DNA of 64,000 nt from Onthovicinus sp900555545 (GTDB taxonomy: Bacteria > Bacillota > Clostridia > Oscillospirales > Acutalibacteraceae). Position 1 is the first letter of the stretch. Each line of letters begins with the position of its first letter. The DNA is taken from the NCBI GenBank assembly GCA_949296915.1, contig CASFPX010000007.1, positions 62,001 through 126,000 on the forward strand, in the 5' to 3' direction. The notes beneath the pieces were generated by a model, which did no database searches, was not told the origin of the DNA, and saw nothing but the letters and a program-made list of their open reading frames with translations. Below are positions 1-8,559 of this stretch, in pieces. The position numbers and the translations under genes were made by a program.

Positions 1-1166
1 CTGCCGTCGTTATAATAGGAAGTTGCCTTCTCAATCGCGGCTTCCAGGCCGGAAAAATCCGCCGGTTTTAGGGTCAGGTTATCCGCCAATGTATATAATT
101 CGGCAGTCAGTGCTTCCACTTCCGGAAGATCATTGGCCGTTGCATAATCAATCAGATACTCCGCACGGTCGATCTTCGCATTGAGCGCTTCGACCTCGCT
201 GTCTACGTACCATTCGCTGTTTTCGAGGACAGCATTGGCATGGTTGACTGCCTCCTGAAGTGCAGTCACAGCCGGTCCTTTAGAGGAATCCTGGAGCAGC
301 TGAATGGCCTCCTGCAATGCACTAACCCTACCATTAATATCATCCTGTGTCAAATCATAATTGGTCTGTGCATCCACAGCGGCCTCATATGCCTGCATGA
401 ATACTTCCCAAGCCAGTTCCGTGTAACCAGCACTGCCCTGATCCACGATCTTAGCGGCGGAGGAAACAATCGGATTCAGCGCCTGATGATCCAGAACCGT
501 AATTTTAAGCGGCAGGTTCACATGGTGATAGGCTACGTGGCTCTGATTAATTTTCTCTTGACCATTGTACACCATGGTAATAGCAGGGCCATTGCCTTTC
601 CAGCTGGTCGCGCTGGGCTCATAGGCATACACGCCGGCACCATCACCAGTAAAGGTGATTTTCAGGTGCGCACGATCCGTCGCCGTGGTCAAAAGCGCAC
701 CCATAATATTTTTATCCCAACTAGCACCGTCTGCATCATAGGCGCCGTCATCGAGCCACATGGAGCTGGACGCCTTGCCGATCGTTCCGTTCAGCACACC
801 CTGAACCTCACCAATGGAATTTTGCAGTTCGGCAGGAGAATAGACCCATGCATACCCAAAAAAGCTATTCAACGTAGCGGCTACTTCCACCTCAAAGCTG
901 AACTGTTGATCCGGCTCCGTCTGAACAAAGGTAAATTCCTGCTTGTCCAAGCCGAATTTTACATGTTTTCCTTCACCGTGAAGATCAGAATCTGCAACGC
1001 GACCACCATCAGTAAGATTATACTGCTGGTCGCCGGTCCAAGGGCCGGATTTCACCGGAGCGCTCGGATCCGTAACCGTCTCATCCGCGGCGAACGCCAT
1101 GGGAACCATGGAGGCCGTCATTACGAGGGCAAGCGCTGCGGAAAGGATTTTTTTGACTTTCAACAT
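1..1166 (-). CDS. Secreted FIVAR-type surface protein, C-terminal part cut off by window start
   Basis: The frame opens at an ATG at 1166 on the minus strand, preceded by AGAGGTG, and runs without a stop to base 1, so at least 388 residues are present and the C-terminus is missing. The first ~26 residues form a classical signal peptide (KVKKILSAALALV, then AFA/A), so the product is exported. Residues ~30-210 look like a beta-rich domain that I do not recognise. After that comes a segment with YTELAWEVFMQAYEAA and ALQEAIQLL, the pattern of FIVAR repeats found in surface proteins and carbohydrate-active enzymes of Firmicutes, and a second similar unit begins before the window edge. The function is probably cell-surface binding; a glycan-related role is only inference. 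Confidence 0.7.
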   Translation of the reverse strand, partial: MLKVKKILSAALALVMTASMVPMAFAADETVTDPSAPVKSGPWTGDQQYNLTDGGRVADSDLHGEGKHVKFGLDKQEFTFVQTEPDQQFSFEVEVAATLNSFFGYAWVYSPAELQNSIGEVQGVLNGTIGKASSSMWLDDGAYDADGASWDKNIMGALLTTATDRAHLKITFTGDGAGVYAYEPSATSWKGNGPAITMVYNGQEKINQSHVAYHHVNLPLKITVLDHQALNPIVSSAAKIVDQGSAGYTELAWEVFMQAYEAAVDAQTNYDLTQDDINGRVSALQEAIQLLQDSSKGPAVTALQEAVNHANAVLENSEWYVDSEVEALNAKIDRAEYLIDYATANDLPEVEALTAELYTLADNLTLKPADFSGLEAAIEKATSYYNDG

Positions 1167-1620
1167 GACTGCGAAACACCTCTTTACAAAATTTGGAACA
1201 TCATACAGCTCACGCCAATAAATCTCCTGTGTAATCCTTTCCGTACTGCCCCAAGTACAAAAAAATTACGAACAAGTGATAAAATATGAACGATGAGCAA
1301 CCTGTTCCCTTTCAACCACAAAATAAACATTTTCAGTCGATTTTGTTGAATGGTTATTCTGTGATTTCCGCGTTATATTATATCTGCATTTTTTACAAAA
1401 GCAAGAATTTTATTAATTAAAAATTAATTTTCTATATTATATATAAATTATTTTTTTATTTTTGGATAAAACAAATATAATAATTTAACTGTGAGTATTT
1501 GAGAAGAAAACTTTCTCCAAACGTCATATTCTTTATTTTAATTTTATCTGTCTATTATCTCAGCCACTTTGTACTCATAAGCGATAATATCACACGCATT
1601 ATATTCACATTTGATTATTA
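1167..1620. other. AT-rich intergenic region, no gene seen
   Basis: This stretch is strongly AT-rich, with many A/T runs between 1380 and 1500, and should hold the promoter of the secreted protein reading leftwards. I could not pick one convincing -35/-10 pair. An open frame starting near 1499 crosses the terminator and the antisense of the next gene and is not credible as coding. Confidence 0.5.
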
Positions 1621-1666
1621 TTTTAAAAAGCTGATCCCCCACACAAATTGTGCGGGGGATCAGCTT
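1621..1666 (-). terminator. Strong rho-independent terminator
   Basis: Perfect 13-bp arms (AAGCTGATCCCCC at 1628-1640 and its complement at 1654-1666) enclose a short loop. Read on the minus strand the stem is followed by TTTTTAAAA. It lies about 245 bases beyond the terminator of the CofE-like gene, so it must end a separate transcript, which supports an RNA gene in between. Confidence 0.8.
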
Positions 1667-1702
1667 GAGAGCTCTCACAGGATCCTTTCAGTATTGCGAA
1701 AA

Positions 1703-1910
1703 GGTCAACTTGCAAATCACATTCACCTAAGTCTCCCAGCGCGTGGGCACCCTCCTCTCACAAGGGAACATCCGAATAAACAGCGAAAAACGGCTCATCC
1801 TTGCCTAAAAACGGAGTTTGAACGGTATAAATTGATTTCCTATGCGTACTGCAGTTTCGAAAATGGTTGCACGCTCTGTTTCCCACAAGCGACAGGTTTT
1901 CAACGCGACC
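1703..1910 (-). ncRNA. ssrS: Candidate 6S-like structured RNA
   Basis: A 208-base non-coding stretch lies between two minus-strand terminators. Its ends can pair: GGTC..TTGAAA..CCT at the 5' end matches AGG..TTT..CAA..GACC at the 3' end, giving a long interrupted closing stem. Inside, GTGGG and GCGTG can pair with CCCAC and CACGC in the 3' half (GGGTGCCCACGCG). Length, a terminal closing stem and an internal bubble are what 6S RNA, the RNA polymerase-binding regulator, looks like. I did not find a clear promoter, and the 5' end abuts the T-run of the upstream terminator, so processing or readthrough is possible. The 6S identity is tentative; that some structured RNA lies here is more likely. 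Confidence 0.4.
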
Positions 1911-1945
1911 AAAAAATGACCGCCCCGCCGGAAACCCAGCGGGGC
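1911..1945 (-). terminator. Terminator of the CofE-like gene
   Basis: On the minus strand GCCCCGC, a short loop and GCGGGGC are followed after four bases by six T residues, 15 bases beyond the stop codon of the CofE-like gene. Confidence 0.8.
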
Positions 1946-1959
1946 AGATTGGAGTATCT

Positions 1960-2667
1960 TTACTGTACCTTGCGCACAATGGCGATGGGCGTCTGCTCGG
2001 AGGACTGGCCCAGCGGGTTATCGTCAAAAATCTGCTTGCACTTGTCAACCGTCACGTCGCCGCCGGAGGTTCCGAGCACCTCGCGGCCGATATCGTTTGC
2101 ATCCATCACAGCCACGCCGCATCCGGTATACTTGGCCAGGCGCTTTGCCACACCGTCCGGATCGAGCGGCGCCAGCTTGGCGTAGTGGTTATAGGGCGGC
2201 AGCGTGTACTCGCACGGGCCGTCGATCGCACGGGCCTTGGTGCCGACGATCTTATAAAATACACCGCGCACGCCAAACGGCTTGGTCACAGCCGAGCAGA
2301 GCGCCGCAAACAGGATCTTGGGTGCTCCCACATCCTGAATGGCCAGCTGCATGGTCCACGGGCTGCCCAGCCCGATCCCATAGGGGGATTTGTAGACAAA
2401 CTTGCACAGGAATTTTGCCAGCTTGGATGGTTTGATATCGTCAATATCAAATGCCCTGCCCTGGCTAATGGCGACGATCTTCTCACTGATAAAGATCATA
2501 TCGCCCTCCTGCAAATACGGGCGGACATAGTCATCCATAATTTTTTCCAGCGAATCGCCGGAGACCACCACATGGGTCTTAACGGGATAGCGGGCATAAG
2601 TGCCATAATCCTTTGTTGTAATATTGATCTGCTTGCCCTGGTTTGGTTTCAGCGTACTGATATCCAT
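1960..2667 (-). CDS. CofE-like (F420-0:gamma-glutamyl ligase family) protein
   Basis: The 235-residue protein resembles the coenzyme F420-0:L-glutamate ligase fold (CofE/FbiB family), which adds glutamate to F420 in archaea and actinobacteria. Family-like features are the N-terminal strand ending in VSGDSLEKIM, the EGDMIFISEKIVAISQGR segment, GIGLGSPWTMQLAIQ and IDGPCEYTLPPYN. Clostridia generally lack F420, so the substrate is probably another glutamyl or amino acid conjugate; that is inference. It starts at ATG 2667 behind GAAGGAG, has its own terminator and no operon partner. The exact reaction is unknown. Confidence 0.65.
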   Translation of the reverse strand: MDISTLKPNQGKQINITTKDYGTYARYPVKTHVVVSGDSLEKIMDDYVRPYLQEGDMIFISEKIVAISQGRAFDIDDIKPSKLAKFLCKFVYKSPYGIGLGSPWTMQLAIQDVGAPKILFAALCSAVTKPFGVRGVFYKIVGTKARAIDGPCEYTLPPYNHYAKLAPLDPDGVAKRLAKYTGCGVAVMDANDIGREVLGTSGGDVTVDKCKQIFDDNPLGQSSEQTPIAIVRKVQ

Positions 2668-2837
2668 GATCGCAACTGCTCCTTCAACACCGGCGGTGCG
2701 CCGTTTTTCTTAAAAATGCCGCCGCGGGGCAGATTCCTCTGCCAAACGCCAGATGCCCCATCCCTTTATAGTATGGGGTTCCGCGCGCACATTCATACCC
2801 GCCGCGCCTAATTCCCTCTTATTTTACAACAGCGCCG

Positions 2838-3128
2838 CTAAAAATACAACTTATAATTGTAATGATATTGCAGCTGCCTACGTACTTTCTTTTTGGCGGC
2901 CTGGATATGGCGCCACACGGTGGAAGGACACACACCGCGTTCGCGGGCAATCAACTCCAATTTTTTCCCCTGCACACAGTAGGCGTCTAAGCACTCCCGC
3001 TGGCACTGCGTCAACTCTCCCAAAATCGCGCGCCGCAGCGAGAAAGCCGCCTCCTCATCCAGTTCTTGATCCATCCAAACAGCCCCCAGGCGGTCCGCCT
3101 CCTCCGGTGTCACTGTAACGGTCCGCAT
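2838..3128 (-). CDS. Small sigma-70 region 4-like HTH protein
   Basis: A 96-residue protein whose C-terminal half (LTQCQRECLDAYC, then ARERGVCPSTVWRHIQAAK) is a helix-turn-helix like region 4 of sigma-70 factors. There is no region 2, so it is not a complete sigma factor. The start at 3128 is preferred because of the GGGGGCG upstream; it overlaps the end of the preceding gene by 19 bases, suggesting translational coupling. Such HTH proteins paired with a small helical protein are common in Clostridia, often near mobile DNA, but no mobile gene is seen here. Likely a DNA-binding regulator of unknown targets. Confidence 0.65.
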   Translation of the reverse strand: MRTVTVTPEEADRLGAVWMDQELDEEAAFSLRRAILGELTQCQRECLDAYCVQGKKLELIARERGVCPSTVWRHIQAAKKKVRRQLQYHYNYKLYF

Positions 3129-3340
3129 GGTGCATCGCCCCCGTAATAGGTGCACAGGTATTCGCCGGTGGTGTCGCACTCGCGCGCCATCTCATACAGG
3201 CGGAGCAGCTTGATGCGTGCACGGCGCTTGGCCTCGCCATGCAGCTCATTCATTTCGCGCCGCTCGCGGGCGATCCTGTTACGAATCACATCCGACTGCT
3301 GCAAATATTCCTGCCCCAATTCATACAACGTCTGTTTCAT
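3110..3340 (-). CDS. Small helical protein coupled to the HTH gene
   Basis: A 76-residue, highly charged, probably all-helical protein (YELGQEYLQQSDVIRNRI, EAKRRARIKLLRLYEMA). The ATG at 3340 has AAGGAG nine bases upstream; an ATG two codons earlier would leave only three bases of spacing. It overlaps the downstream HTH gene, so the two are probably made together. I recognise no functional motif. A partner or co-regulator of the HTH protein is the natural guess. Confidence 0.6.
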   Translation of the reverse strand: MKQTLYELGQEYLQQSDVIRNRIARERREMNELHGEAKRRARIKLLRLYEMARECDTTGEYLCTYYGGDAPCGPLQ

Positions 3341-3531
3341 TTTCATTCGCTCCTTATGTTCAGAACATTTGTTCCCAGCAATTCCCATAATAGCAGATCC
3401 TATGTTAAATTTCAAGATCTTTTTTGCAACTCCACCCCAAATGTACGATTTATAGGCACATTTTAGGCCGATCTCACCCTTGAATTCACCTTAGAAAAGG
3501 TTACAAAGCGGCTACAAAACGCCTTTTTCAA

Positions 3532-3560
3532 TTGACACTCGAACACTTGGGTATTATAAT
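3532..3560 (+). promoter_or_regulatory. Sigma-A promoter of the radical SAM gene
   Basis: TTGACA at 3532-3537 and TATAAT at 3555-3560 are both consensus and separated by exactly 17 bases, 54 bases before the start codon. This predicts strong constitutive transcription. Confidence 0.9.
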
Positions 3561-3614
3561 AAGTACTTGGCATAAGCGATAATTTCTACTATTTTTCTTT
3601 TAGGAGGAAATCGG

Positions 3615-4994
3615 ATGAGTTCCATCAAAGAATCCGCGGCTTCCTTTGCCGTTAAAAAAGCTCTCCACTGGGCACAGAAGGACCCGGATAAAAATCTGAT
3701 CAAGCTGCTGAACGTTGTTGAAAAGCTGGATACAAAGGGCGCCAACCGCGTCACCTATGCGAACCTGCGTAAATCACTCCAGGATCCCAACAACAACTGG
3801 AGCATCTTTATCAAAAACATCCTGAACAATGTCTCCACCGACGTTCTGGATAAGATCGTCCCGGTAATGCTGAACGTTGCGCTCAACAGTTACGCTCTCC
3901 GTACCAAAACCATTGAGGAGAACCACTGCAATGTGCCATGGGCTGTTCTGATGGATCCGACCTCCGCCTGCAACCTGCACTGCACCGGCTGCTGGGCCTG
4001 CGAGTACGACAAGACCGCCCGCCTGGGCCTGGATACGATGCGCCGCATCGTAAAAGAGGGCAAAGAGATGGGCACCTTCATGTACATCTTCACCGGCGGC
4101 GAACCGCTGGTGTGCAAGGACGAGATCCTGACCCTGTGCCGGGAGAACCCGGATTGCGGCTTCCTCGCCTTTACAAACGGCACCCTGATCGACGAGGCAT
4201 TTGCCAAGGAGATGCGCAAGGTCGGCAACTTCTTCCCGGCATTCAGCATCGAGGGCCATGAGGATGCCACCGACATGCGTCGTGGTAAGGGTACCTATCA
4301 GAAAGTAATTAAAGCCATGCAGATTCTCAAAAGCGAAGGACTCGCATTCGGCGCCTCTATCTGTTACCACTCCAAGAATGTGGAGGAAGTCTGCTCCCCC
4401 GAATACATCCAGTTCCTGGTGGATCAGGGCTGTCTGTTCGCCTGGTACTTCACCTATATGCCGCTGGGCGCGGACGCCGTGCCGGAGTTGATGGTCAGCG
4501 CCGAGCAGCGCAAGACTGCGTACCGTCTGCTCCGCGAGGCGCGCAAGACCAAGCCGATCTTTGCGCTTGATTTCTGGAACGACGGCGAGTACGTCCAGGG
4601 CTGCATTGCGGGCGGGCGCCACTATCTTCACATCAATTCCAACGGTGATGTGGAGCCGTGCGCATTTGTCCACTACTCCAATGTCAACATCAAGGAGTGC
4701 TCCCTGCTTGACGCACTCAAATCCCCGCTCTTCATGGAGTTCTATCACGGCCAGCCGTGGAATGAGAACCACCTGCGTCCCTGCCCAATCCTCGATAACC
4801 CGGGCAAGATCAAGGCGGCTGTCGAGCGCTCCGGCGCCCACTCCACCGAGATGCTCGCCCCCGAGAGCGTGGATGATCTTATCAAAAAGACGATCCCCGC
4901 TGCCAAGGCATGGGCGCCTGTCGCCGACGAGATCTGGGCGAACACAGACTATGAAAAGCACAACAATCCCACAGTCATGTATCAGGAGAAATAA
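3615..4994 (+). CDS. Radical SAM protein
   Basis: A 459-residue radical SAM enzyme. Cys119, Cys123 and Cys126 form the CxxxCxxC motif (SACNLHCTGC) that binds the 4Fe-4S cluster, and FTGGEPLV is the GGE SAM-binding motif. The C-terminal region carries further cysteines (QGCIAGG, EPCAFVHYS, RPCPILDN), resembling a partial SPASM-type auxiliary-cluster region. The ~95-residue N-terminal extension is helical and unassigned. It is a single gene with a consensus promoter, AGGAGG seven bases before ATG 3615 and its own terminator. There is no precursor peptide nearby, so a RiPP role is not supported; the substrate is unknown. Confidence 0.85.
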   Translation: MSSIKESAASFAVKKALHWAQKDPDKNLIKLLNVVEKLDTKGANRVTYANLRKSLQDPNNNWSIFIKNILNNVSTDVLDKIVPVMLNVALNSYALRTKTIEENHCNVPWAVLMDPTSACNLHCTGCWACEYDKTARLGLDTMRRIVKEGKEMGTFMYIFTGGEPLVCKDEILTLCRENPDCGFLAFTNGTLIDEAFAKEMRKVGNFFPAFSIEGHEDATDMRRGKGTYQKVIKAMQILKSEGLAFGASICYHSKNVEEVCSPEYIQFLVDQGCLFAWYFTYMPLGADAVPELMVSAEQRKTAYRLLREARKTKPIFALDFWNDGEYVQGCIAGGRHYLHINSNGDVEPCAFVHYSNVNIKECSLLDALKSPLFMEFYHGQPWNENHLRPCPILDNPGKIKAAVERSGAHSTEMLAPESVDDLIKKTIPAAKAWAPVADEIWANTDYEKHNNPTVMYQEK

Positions 4995-5014
4995 GTGGAA
5001 GGCTCCATTTATCC

Positions 5015-5045
5015 GGGCACGCTGGTTTCAGCGTGCCCTTTTTCT
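5015..5045 (+). terminator. Terminator of radical SAM gene
   Basis: Perfect arms GGGCACGCT and AGCGTGCCC with a six-base loop, followed by five T residues. Confidence 0.9.
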
Positions 5046-5116
5046 GTAAAAAAGCTGTCTTGGGGGGAACCTTTTGATCCACTGAATTGTATTTGTAGAT
5101 GGAAGGGGGCGGTAGG

Positions 5117-5605
5117 ATGATCGACTCATATATCCAACAATATGGGCGGCGGCTATATGGCCTCTGCCTGGTGCTATGCGCCAATAAAGACGATGCAGAC
5201 GACTTGTATCAGGATACGTGGCTCAAGGCGTTGCAGCATTTTTCCCGTTACGACCCAAGCCGTCCCTTTGAGCCCTGGCTGACAAAGATCTGTGTTAACA
5301 CATACCGCAACGCACTGCGCCGCGCTGCTCGCAGCCCATTCCTCTATTTTAATGACAGCGAGGAACGGGAGCGCACGCTCTCCGCTATCCCTGCTCCGGA
5401 ACAGGAGGATTACAGTGTACTCTACGATGCGATTCTGCGCCTGCCGGAAAAACTGCGGATCACCGTAGTGCTGTTCTACTTTCAGGATATGGAAATCCAT
5501 GCCGTAGCTCAAACACTAAATCTCCCCCCCGGTACTGTTAAATCGCGGCTAAACCGGGCGCGAAAAATGTTGAAGGAGGGATTATCCAATGCGCCAGATC
5601 TATGA
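5117..5605 (+). CDS. ECF-type RNA polymerase sigma factor
   Basis: A 162-residue sigma factor with region 2 (ANKDDADDLYQDTWLKALQ, PFEPWLTKICVNTYRN) and region 4 (LPEKLRITVVLFYF, LNLPPGTVKSRLNRAR), the two-domain layout and length of ECF (group 4) sigma factors. ATG 5117 is chosen because GGAAGGGGGCGG lies just upstream; an ATG at 5099 lacks that spacing. Its 3' end overlaps the next gene, and three genes form one operon, so the two membrane proteins downstream are candidates for its regulators. The inducing signal is not evident. Confidence 0.85.
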   Translation: MIDSYIQQYGRRLYGLCLVLCANKDDADDLYQDTWLKALQHFSRYDPSRPFEPWLTKICVNTYRNALRRAARSPFLYFNDSEERERTLSAIPAPEQEDYSVLYDAILRLPEKLRITVVLFYFQDMEIHAVAQTLNLPPGTVKSRLNRARKMLKEGLSNAPDL

Positions 5606-5873
5606 TTTTGAGCGTGCCGCACCGCCAGTTTTGAACGAAAACATACTCCGGCACACGTTAGAACGCCGGCGGCGCAGGCGCCAGGCCGTCATCGCCGCAG
5701 TGGGCGGGATTCTCCTGCAAATCGCACTGATCTTAATCGGCCTGCTCGCCGCACCGGTCAGCACGGCGCTGTTTGCCGTCTGCCTTGGGTGCGCCGTTGC
5801 CTCATTGGCAGGCGGCACAGCAACCTTTGTCATATATCGCCGCCTGATCCGGAAAGGAGGGAATCCCCTATGA
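5589..5873 (+). CDS. Small membrane protein, possible anti-sigma factor
   Basis: A 94-residue protein with an N-terminal cytoplasmic stretch, an arginine-rich turn (ERRRRRRQ) and two hydrophobic helices (AVIAAVGGILLQIALILIGL and a second around LFAVCLGCAVASLAGG). It overlaps the sigma factor gene by 17 bases and the next gene by four (ATGA). Position and topology fit an anti-sigma factor, but no zinc-binding anti-sigma motif (HxxxCxxC) is visible, so the role is inferred from context only. Confidence 0.6.
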   Translation: MRQIYDFERAAPPVLNENILRHTLERRRRRRQAVIAAVGGILLQIALILIGLLAAPVSTALFAVCLGCAVASLAGGTATFVIYRRLIRKGGNPL

Positions 5874-6703
5874 CTTTAACCCCGGCTGAAATTTTCATCA
5901 TCGTTCTGGCCGCCGTCCTGTACCTGCTCATCCTGATTCTCGTGGGCCGGTACGCCTATCTCGACGCCCGGCGGCGCGGGATGGATGGCGCCAAGTGGAC
6001 GCTGATCTGCGTCCTTGCGCCCGCGCTGGCGGGATTTGCCATCTATCTGCTGGTGCGCCGTGACTTGCCCGAACAAGCCTGCCCCGTGTGCGGCGCGCCG
6101 GTGGAGACGGATTGGATCGCCTGTCCCCGGTGCGCAGCCCCTCTGCCGGAGGAGCAGCCGGAGACGGAGAACACGCCACCGGAACTGGACGACCGCAGCC
6201 TGAGCCGCATTCTGTTTGTCATCCTGCTGATCCCCATCCTGTTGATTACCGCCGTATTGGCGTCCGCTGTGATTGATTCCGCCTTCTCCTCCGGATTTGG
6301 CGGAACGGGTACGGTGATCCATTCGCAGGAGGACTATCTGGAGGCCATCGACAATCAGGAGATCAATGCGTGGGTGGAAAACTGCGTGCAGGAGTCGGAA
6401 CCGGGAACCGCCTATATCCTGTACAATGGAAACGCGCTGGAGGACGGGCGCGAATCAAATTATCTAATCTATATTCCCGGGCTGACAAAGGAGTCCGATA
6501 CAGAAATCAAGCGATCCGATGAAGGACTGTTCGGATGCACCGTGCGTGTAGATATCACCGGAGGCGGTGGAGAGGCCGCGCTGATCGGGATCTACCACAC
6601 CGGGCGGGGAACGCCGCACCTCAAGCTCTACCGCAATGGAGAGCGGCTGAAATGCAGCATCACAGAGGTTGACTATCCTGTGGACTTGGTTTCTATTGGC
6701 TGA
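5870..6703 (+). CDS. Membrane protein with a zinc ribbon, third gene of the ECF operon
   Basis: The 277-residue product starts at ATG 5870, overlapping the previous stop as ATGA, with GGAAAGGAGGG upstream. It has two N-terminal hydrophobic helices, a treble-clef/zinc ribbon (CPVCGAP and CPRCAAP), another hydrophobic segment (ILFVILLIPILLITAVLAS) and a ~140-residue extracytoplasmic domain rich in beta strands. The architecture suggests a membrane sensor or envelope-stress protein acting with the ECF sigma factor. I do not recognise the outer domain. Confidence 0.7.
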   Translation: MTLTPAEIFIIVLAAVLYLLILILVGRYAYLDARRRGMDGAKWTLICVLAPALAGFAIYLLVRRDLPEQACPVCGAPVETDWIACPRCAAPLPEEQPETENTPPELDDRSLSRILFVILLIPILLITAVLASAVIDSAFSSGFGGTGTVIHSQEDYLEAIDNQEINAWVENCVQESEPGTAYILYNGNALEDGRESNYLIYIPGLTKESDTEIKRSDEGLFGCTVRVDITGGGGEAALIGIYHTGRGTPHLKLYRNGERLKCSITEVDYPVDLVSIG

Positions 6704-6721
6704 CACATGGCTGGATTCAGA

Positions 6722-6770
6722 AAGCGCCGCACAGAATGTAATAACGACTGTGCGGCGCTTTCTCTTTTTT
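6722..6770 (+). terminator. Terminator of the ECF operon
   Basis: Thirteen-base arms (AAGCGCCGCACAG and its complement) and a T-rich tail end the ECF operon. The convergent ABC exporter genes finish 14 bases further on, so the stem may serve both directions. Confidence 0.85.
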
Positions 6771-6783
6771 GTGAAAAATCCAA

Positions 6784-8559
6784 CTATTCTGCTCCGCCCT
6801 CAAACTGGCTGCGGTAGAGTTTGGCGTATGCGCCGTCTTTGGCGAGCAGCTCCTCGTGCGTGCCCTGCTCGAGCACCCGTCCGGCATCCATCATCAGGAT
6901 GACGTCCGCCTCCTTAATGGTGGACAAACGGTGCGCCACCACAAAGCTGGTGCGCCCCTCCATCATCCGGTCAAACGCCTTTTGAATCCGGCGCTCTGTC
7001 ATGGTGTCGATATTACTCGTCGCCTCATCTAAAATCAGGATCGGCGGGGAGACGAGCATCACCCGTGCGATGGAGATCAGCTGACGCTGCCCCTGCGAGA
7101 GGCGGGAGGCGTCGCCGTAGAGCATAGTGTCATATCCGTTCTCCAACCGCTTGATAAAGGAATGTGCGTGCGCGGCCTTGGCCGCTGCAACAATTTCCTC
7201 CTCCGTGGCATCCGGCTTACCGTACGCAATGTTCTCCCGTACCGTACCGGTGAAGATCCACGTATCCTGGAGCACCATCCCGAATACGGACCGCAGGCTG
7301 TCACGCGTCATGTGAGCAACATCCTGCCCATCAACCAGGATCCGGCCGGAGTCGAGGTCATAAAAACGCATGAGCAAATTGATGAGCGTCGTCTTGCCAC
7401 AGCCCGTCTTGCCGACGATGGCCACGCGCTCTCCCTCATGCACCTTCAAATTGATATCCTGGATCAGCGGCCGCTCCGGATCGTAGGAGAAGTATACATG
7501 CTCTAACTGGACATCGCCCCGTTTCATCTGCAGGGCCGGCAGACCGCTGTCATCGGACTCTGGCTGTTCATCCAGTGTGTCAAAAATGCGCACCGCACTG
7601 GCGTAGGCATTTTGCAGCTCCGTGACTACGCCGGTGATCTCGTTGAATGGCTTGGCGTACTGATTGGCAAAGAGGATAAAGGAGGAGAGCTCACCGACCG
7701 TAATGGCCCACATTCCCCCATCGGCATGAACGGCCAGCAGTCCGCCGCACGCAGCTACCGCAGCCGTGACAATCGCATTGATAAAGCGCGTGGCCGGGTT
7801 GGTAATTGCGGAGTAGAACTGAGCCTTCCACCCGCAGTTGTACAGCCGCTGATTGATCTCCTCAAATGTCCCCTGCGCGTTCCGCTCGGAACCAAAGGCG
7901 CGGGTCAGCCGCTGATTGGTAATCCGCTCCTCCGCAAAGGCGCCGATCTCGCCGCGCAGCCGCGCCTGCTCGCGGAACTTCCCGCCCGTCTTGCTCGCAA
8001 TCACATATGACACAAGCAGCGATACCGGCGTAAGGCAGACGACCACCAGCGCCAGTGGAATATTGACGCTGAACATGAAGATCAACGTCATCACAATTGT
8101 CACAACTCCGTTGAACAGCTGGGTAAAAAAGTGCATAATTCCATCGCTGATCAGGTCGATATCCGTGACCACACGGTTGATCATATCCCCGCGCTCCCCG
8201 GCATCCACCGTTTTGAGCGGCAGGATATTCAGCTTGCCAAAGACAGCCTTGCGCATATCACGCACGGTACGGTACGTCACCGCATTGGTCAGGATCCCCA
8301 TCAGGTACTGGAAGAGCGCACTCAGGCAGATGACCGCCACCAGGGCGATCAGATACCGGGCGACCGGGCCGAACTGTACCGCGCCGGGCCCAGCCAGATA
8401 GTCGATGGCATCCCCCACCAGCACAGGTGCAAGCAGCGAGAGCGATACGCCGATAATACAGGCGATCAGCGCCGGAATCAAAAACTTGCGGTAGGGACGT
8501 GTGAACCCTGCCAGGCGGGAGAGAATATGCCGGTTCATTCTTTTACCCTTACTATGCAT
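6784..8559 (-). CDS. ABC exporter half-transporter, catalytically canonical partner
   Basis: A fused six-helix membrane domain and ATPase of 591 residues, type IV exporter of the YheH/BmrD type. The ATPase has Walker A GKTGCGKTT, Walker B LILDEATSNID with the catalytic Glu, and the switch His (VVAHRLST). The signature is LSQGQ rather than LSGGQ. ATG 8559 is preferred because GGAGG lies nine bases upstream; it overlaps the partner gene by eight bases. With the upstream gene it makes a heterodimer in which this subunit supplies the canonical Walker B Glu and switch His. The substrate is probably hydrophobic compounds or drugs, by family analogy. Confidence 0.85.
   Translation of the reverse strand: MHSKGKRMNRHILSRLAGFTRPYRKFLIPALIACIIGVSLSLLAPVLVGDAIDYLAGPGAVQFGPVARYLIALVAVICLSALFQYLMGILTNAVTYRTVRDMRKAVFGKLNILPLKTVDAGERGDMINRVVTDIDLISDGIMHFFTQLFNGVVTIVMTLIFMFSVNIPLALVVVCLTPVSLLVSYVIASKTGGKFREQARLRGEIGAFAEERITNQRLTRAFGSERNAQGTFEEINQRLYNCGWKAQFYSAITNPATRFINAIVTAAVAACGGLLAVHADGGMWAITVGELSSFILFANQYAKPFNEITGVVTELQNAYASAVRIFDTLDEQPESDDSGLPALQMKRGDVQLEHVYFSYDPERPLIQDINLKVHEGERVAIVGKTGCGKTTLINLLMRFYDLDSGRILVDGQDVAHMTRDSLRSVFGMVLQDTWIFTGTVRENIAYGKPDATEEEIVAAAKAAHAHSFIKRLENGYDTMLYGDASRLSQGQRQLISIARVMLVSPPILILDEATSNIDTMTERRIQKAFDRMMEGRTSFVVAHRLSTIKEADVILMMDAGRVLEQGTHEELLAKDGAYAKLYRSQFEGGAE

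Noticed and set aside
240..1289. A 349-codon plus-strand frame at the window start
   Set aside because: It is the shadow of the exported FIVAR-type protein on the other strand, which has a signal peptide and ribosome site.
1499..2185. A 228-codon plus-strand frame
   Set aside because: It crosses a strong terminator, the candidate RNA and the antisense of the CofE-like gene; composition is not protein-like.
1960..2667. Evidence for F420 coenzyme biosynthesis
   Set aside because: Only a CofE-like ligase is present; no other F420 genes are seen, so the pathway is not claimed.
3615..4994. Radical SAM enzyme as a peptide-maturase for a RiPP
   Set aside because: There is no small precursor gene, exporter or protease adjacent, and it has its own promoter and terminator.
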